DNA of 64,000 nt from Myxococcales bacterium. GTDB lineage: Bacteria; Myxococcota; Polyangia; Nannocystales; Nannocystaceae. Under the pieces are notes generated by a model that was not told where the DNA came from, searched no databases, and saw nothing but the letters and a program-made list of their open reading frames with translations. Below are positions 60,957-64,000 of this stretch, one piece after another. Position 1 is the stretch's first letter; each line of letters begins with the position of its first letter. Both the position numbers and the translations under genes were made by a program. The stretch covers positions 1 to 64,000 of the forward strand of contig JAEUJW010000009.1 of NCBI GenBank assembly GCA_016793465.1. Direction: 5' to 3'.

Positions 60957-62579
60957 ATGCAGCAGCGGCGGACACGAGGCGTACGAGTCGTGGGGTGGGC
61001 GCTCGGCCTGCTGGTCGCGGCTCCGGACGTGGCGTCGGCGCAGGGACCGAGCGCGGCGCAGGACGACAGGGCGGGGCTGCTGGCGGCCGCGTTGAAGGCG
61101 GACAAGGCGGAGAAGGCGACGGCGAAGGCGCGGGACCCGTTCGGCTCGGCGAAGGCGCTGGCGGCGTTGACGCGGTTCGTCGGCGGTCAGCTCGGGTCGA
61201 CGGCGTACGACCGGCGGGTCGCGGCGACCCTCGGCAAGGTCGCGAACGCCAAGGAGATCGCCCGGCGGATCGTGCAGCCGTTCGAGGCGATGGGCGCGAG
61301 CGAGCGGGCGGCGATGTTCGGCACGTCGGGGCTGTTCGACCGCACGGCGCTCGAGGAGTGGCACGCGCAGTCGGAGGGCTCGAAGGCGAGGCCGGAGGTG
61401 ACCCTGCTGGCGCCCGACCCGGTCGACGGCAAGGGCCGGGCGGTCTACGAGCTCGGGTATCGCGGGCTGCACGTGGTGCGGGCGGGCGACGCCGACGGCA
61501 CCGACGAGGCGGCGGTGGTCGCCGGGCTGCTGGTGCCGGGCGAGGAGCGGGTGGCGCTGCGGGCGTTCCCGGACTCGGGCACGGTCGCGCTGCCGACCGG
61601 GGCGACCACGGCGGCGGGCGCCGGCGCGGTGTGGACCGGGTCGCGCTGGCCGGGCGGGTGGAACAGCGGGGCGGTGCTGCTGGCGGCGGTGATCGAGGAC
61701 GGCGGCGCGGAGCTGGCGCTGCGCAAGGAGGAGCTGCGGCTGCTGGTCGAGCTGGCCCGCTCGGAGGCGCTCGAGGACGACAACGCCGACCGCATGCGGG
61801 TGCTGAAGCGCGAGCTCGAGGCGGCGCTCGACCTGCTGGCGCTCGGCGGGGTGGCGTCGACGGCGACGCAGGTGCGGGTGCTGAGCGGGGCGGACCTCGA
61901 CGCGCTGACGCTGCAGGCGGCGCAGGCGGCCCCGGTCGCGCACCGTCTGGCGGTCACGCTGAGCCCGCGGGGCGGCGAGCACACGGTGTACTTCGACACG
62001 CCGCCGCCGCAGGGCAAGCTGAAGACGGTGGTCGTGACGGTGAAGTCGATCGAGGCGCTCGGCGGCGGGCGCGACCAGCAGGAGAACAAGCTGGCCGACT
62101 TCGCCATGCAGGTGGCGATCGACGCGCACACGCCGGCGAGCGCGACGCGGGCCTTCGCGCCCGACAAGAACCTGCTGCGGCCGGGCTGGTCGGTCGAGCG
62201 GCGGGTGCAGGCGGGCAGCAACGTGCGCGTCATGCTCGACCTGTGGGACATCGACCCGCCGCCGGCGACGGGCTGCCTGCACGGCTCGGGCTGGCCGCAG
62301 GTGCTGTGCCAGGTGGCGTGCGGGGACGTCGAGCCGAGCTGCACGCCGGGGCGCGCGGGCCAGTGCCCGTCGTACGCGGGGGTGTGCCCGGCGCTGCAGG
62401 TCGAGTACGACATCCACCCGCAGGCCTCGGCCAACCGGCGGCCGCTGCAGGCGGTGTTCGACCTCGGGAGCAACACGCTGTCGGGCGACATCGACGGGCC
62501 CGCGGGCGCGTACACGCTGACCGGCACGCCCGGCGCCGACGACCGCGCGCGCGTGGTCGTGGAGATCAAGCAGAGGTAA
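60957..62579 (+). CDS. Secreted protein of unknown function
   Basis: 540 residues from the ATG at 60957; GGAGGAGGG just upstream decides the start, although the frame is open from 60798. Signal peptide MQQRRTRGVRVVGWALGLLVAAPDVASAQ (in parts) with a probable signal-peptidase I site after A-S-A. The mature part is mainly helical at first (KADKAEKATAKARDPFGSAKALAAL) and then beta-rich with six cysteines near residue 450 (GCLHGSGWPQVLCQVACGDVEPSC). The C-terminal RVVVEIKQR closes a beta domain. No family recognised. It follows the cyclase by 155 bp on the same strand. Periplasmic or secreted; function unknown. Confidence 0.65.
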   Translation: MQQRRTRGVRVVGWALGLLVAAPDVASAQGPSAAQDDRAGLLAAALKADKAEKATAKARDPFGSAKALAALTRFVGGQLGSTAYDRRVAATLGKVANAKEIARRIVQPFEAMGASERAAMFGTSGLFDRTALEEWHAQSEGSKARPEVTLLAPDPVDGKGRAVYELGYRGLHVVRAGDADGTDEAAVVAGLLVPGEERVALRAFPDSGTVALPTGATTAAGAGAVWTGSRWPGGWNSGAVLLAAVIEDGGAELALRKEELRLLVELARSEALEDDNADRMRVLKRELEAALDLLALGGVASTATQVRVLSGADLDALTLQAAQAAPVAHRLAVTLSPRGGEHTVYFDTPPPQGKLKTVVVTVKSIEALGGGRDQQENKLADFAMQVAIDAHTPASATRAFAPDKNLLRPGWSVERRVQAGSNVRVMLDLWDIDPPPATGCLHGSGWPQVLCQVACGDVEPSCTPGRAGQCPSYAGVCPALQVEYDIHPQASANRRPLQAVFDLGSNTLSGDIDGPAGAYTLTGTPGADDRARVVVEIKQR

Positions 62580-62597
62580 TTTCCAGTCGTAATCAGT

Positions 62598-62623
62598 GGC
62601 ACCTGTCCCGAGGAGCAGGTGCC
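62598..62623. terminator. Hairpin between convergent genes
   Basis: GGCACCTG (62598-62605) pairs exactly with CAGGTGCC (62616-62623) around a 10-nt loop, 18 bp after the preceding stop and 19 bp before the next. The inner part CTGTCC-CGAG-GAGCAG (62603-62618) is a form of the 6-4-6 repeat. It has no T run, so a bidirectional terminator is only possible. Confidence 0.5.
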
Positions 62624-62642
62624 GGACGGCGGCGCGGGAGGC

Positions 62643-64000
62643 TCACTGGGGCTCGATGCCGCAGGAGTCGACCTCGCTGGGGATGCAGCCCTCGCAGTCC
62701 CAGCGGAACTTGTCGATGAGGCCGATGGTGTCGAGGATGTCGTCGCCCATGTCGAAGATGGCGATGGCGACGGTGAAGGTCTCGCCGGGGGTGGCCGAGC
62801 CCTTGGCGGTGAACCAGCCGGTGCCGGCGCCGTCGGTGTCGATGAAGGTGTCGGGGAAGCCGGTGCCGGCGAGCAGCGGGTCGCCGGGCTGGATGGCCAT
62901 GAACGGGTCGAGGGCGGTGACGGTCAGCGGCTGGTCGTTGATGAAGGTGACGTTGCCGGTGAAGCTCTCGCTGGTCGACCAGACCACGAACATGTCGTTG
63001 AAGTCGGTGTCGACGTAGGTCGGCCACTCCTGCGAGAAGTAGGCGAAGTCGAACAGGTAGCCGTGGGTGCCGAGCGGGACCTCGAGGTCGAACGACATGT
63101 AGAAGATGTCGTTGGCGGTGTTGTCCTGGGCGATGTTCCACTGGGGGTCGAGGGTGTCGGAGCAGTCCTTGGCGCCGTCGCAGTTCATGAACGGGGTCCC
63201 GCCGTTGCCGTTGTTGCTGCCCTTCGCCCAGGTCATGACGCCGGGCAGGTCGTTCTGGTTGTCGGGGTTGCCGTTGGCGGTGTCGACGTTCTCGCCGAAC
63301 AGGCTGTCGGGCTCGGTGAGGCCGCCGTCGGGCTGGAGGGCGGGGAACGTGCCGGTGCCGATGACGAGCAGGCGCTCGCCCTCCTTGGGGCCCCAGGCCC
63401 AGAGGTTGGGGTCGCCGGGGTCCTTGGCGGAGCCGTAGTGGGTGGCGACGCGGTAGGCGTTGGCGGCGGGCGACGAGATCACCGGGTTGCTGATGGGGAT
63501 CGCCATCGACTTGTCGGCCGAGCAGTTGAGGCCGATCGCCTTAAAAATGTCGCTGGTGCCCTGGTCGCAGGGGGGTTGGGTGCCGGGGGCCTGACAGTCC
63601 GGGTCGGGGCCGGTGTCGGTGGTGTCCTCGTCGGTCGTGTTGGTCGTCTCGCCGTCGGTCGTGTCGGGGTCGGCCGTGGTCTCGCCGGTGGTGGTGTCCG
63701 GGGGCGGGCCGCTCGTCGAGGACTCGGCGTCGCTGGTGTTCGGGCCGGTGGTCTCGGGGTCTTCGGTGGTGCCCGGCGAGGTGCTGGTGGCGACGTTGGT
63801 GGTCTCGCCGGTGTCGGTCTGACCGGCCTCGGCCTCGCCGCCGCCGGTCGGCTCGCTCGCGGAGGCCGCGTCGGTGCCGTCGTCGTCGTCGTTCGAGGGG
63901 TTCGACGAGGCGTTGGTGACGGTGACGGTCTCGGTGGCGGAGTCCGACAGGGTGGCGGTCTGCCCGGTGTCCTCGTTGCTGCAGGCGAGGCCGAGGAGCG
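62643..64000 (-). CDS. Choice-of-anchor-L domain lipoprotein (5' end beyond window)
   Basis: Reading frame runs from the window edge to the stop at 62643, so at least 450 residues are present and the N-terminal signal is cut. The edge still encodes L-G-L-A-C, a lipobox, then about 120 residues of Thr/Ser/Asp/Glu linker. A folded domain starts at about PPCDQGTSDIFKAIGLNC. The AYRVATHYGS, ERLLVIGTGTF and YLFDFAYFSQEWPTYV....FNDMFVVW segments match the choice-of-anchor L family, whose beta-sandwich occurs in surface proteins with various anchors. Two or three cysteine pairs are present. It is likely exposed at the surface; ligand unknown. An internal ATG at 63506 is not the real start. Confidence 0.82.
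   Translation of the reverse strand, partial: LLGLACSNEDTGQTATLSDSATETVTVTNASSNPSNDDDDGTDAASASEPTGGGEAEAGQTDTGETTNVATSTSPGTTEDPETTGPNTSDAESSTSGPPPDTTTGETTADPDTTDGETTNTTDEDTTDTGPDPDCQAPGTQPPCDQGTSDIFKAIGLNCSADKSMAIPISNPVISSPAANAYRVATHYGSAKDPGDPNLWAWGPKEGERLLVIGTGTFPALQPDGGLTEPDSLFGENVDTANGNPDNQNDLPGVMTWAKGSNNGNGGTPFMNCDGAKDCSDTLDPQWNIAQDNTANDIFYMSFDLEVPLGTHGYLFDFAYFSQEWPTYVDTDFNDMFVVWSTSESFTGNVTFINDQPLTVTALDPFMAIQPGDPLLAGTGFPDTFIDTDGAGTGWFTAKGSATPGETFTVAIAIFDMGDDILDTIGLIDKFRWDCEGCIPSEVDSCGIEPQ

Overview
The window is about 64 kb of very GC-rich, densely packed bacterial DNA with almost saturated G/C at third codon positions. No rRNA, tRNA, CRISPR array, integrase or transposase was recognised. 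Gene content points to a myxobacterium (Myxococcota), most likely near the Nannocystaceae. The reasons are about fifteen predicted lipoproteins with long Ser/Thr/Asp/Gly linkers and myxobacterial Cys-rich CGDG..D..E.CD modules, two membrane-anchored Ser/Thr kinases, a choice-of-anchor-L type surface protein, a large type-2-like isoleucyl-tRNA synthetase and a bacterial RRM protein. The taxonomic placement is inference from these traits.

Layout. 1-2.5 kb: glpX (cut by the window edge), a hotdog thioesterase and an NAD-dependent epimerase/reductase. 2.5-7.9 kb: a tightly overlapping minus-strand operon (Ser/Thr kinase, TPR-like membrane protein, two DUF1554-like lipoproteins) facing a divergent ECF-like sigma factor. 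8-12 kb: a Cys-rich lipoprotein, a B3/B4-domain protein with a DNA adenine methylase, and enolase. 12-17.5 kb: two M16-like proteins without the zinc motif, a lipoprotein and a second kinase. 17.6-21.6 kb: a ZIP-like/His-rich/SO_0444-ArsP-like metal transporter fusion, with tandem copies of its own 3' end downstream, divergent from an FG-GAP/VCBS lipoprotein. 21.6-27.9 kb: an unrecognised two-gene operon, a hybrid-free histidine kinase, an acyltransferase-like membrane protein and a NUDIX hydrolase. 27.9-33.2 kb: a cation/proton antiporter with a repetitive cytoplasmic tail, small unknown proteins and prmC. 33.3-37.2 kb: two SPFH proteins and a SulP transporter fused to a gamma-class carbonic anhydrase. 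37.5-45.2 kb: a redoxin-like lipoprotein, hemE, a MAPEG protein, a histone-like basic protein and three lipoproteins. 45.4-50.5 kb: ileS and hisS, the latter again followed by a tandem copy of its own 3' end. 50.5-57.3 kb: a SUKH protein, two lipoproteins, an NtrC-type activator, an RRM protein, plsY, hisF and hisH. 57.4-64 kb: a FecR-like lipoprotein coupled to a CHASE2-adenylate cyclase, a secreted unknown and a large lipoprotein cut by the window edge.

How the genes may work together. Housekeeping genes (glpX, eno, hemE, prmC, ileS, hisS, hisH/hisF, plsY) are interleaved with signalling and cell-envelope modules. The best candidates for new biology are the SulP-gammaCA fusion with its SPFH pair (a possible bicarbonate uptake/interconversion unit), the ZIP-His-permease fusion (a possible two-way zinc/copper handling protein), the kinase-TPR-lipoprotein operon with its divergent sigma factor, and sequence-level oddities. 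These oddities are about 80-bp tandem duplications across two gene ends, recurrent 6-4-6 inverted repeats of the form CTGTCC-N4-GGACAG, and short runs of A/T-rich codons inside otherwise GC3-saturated genes.
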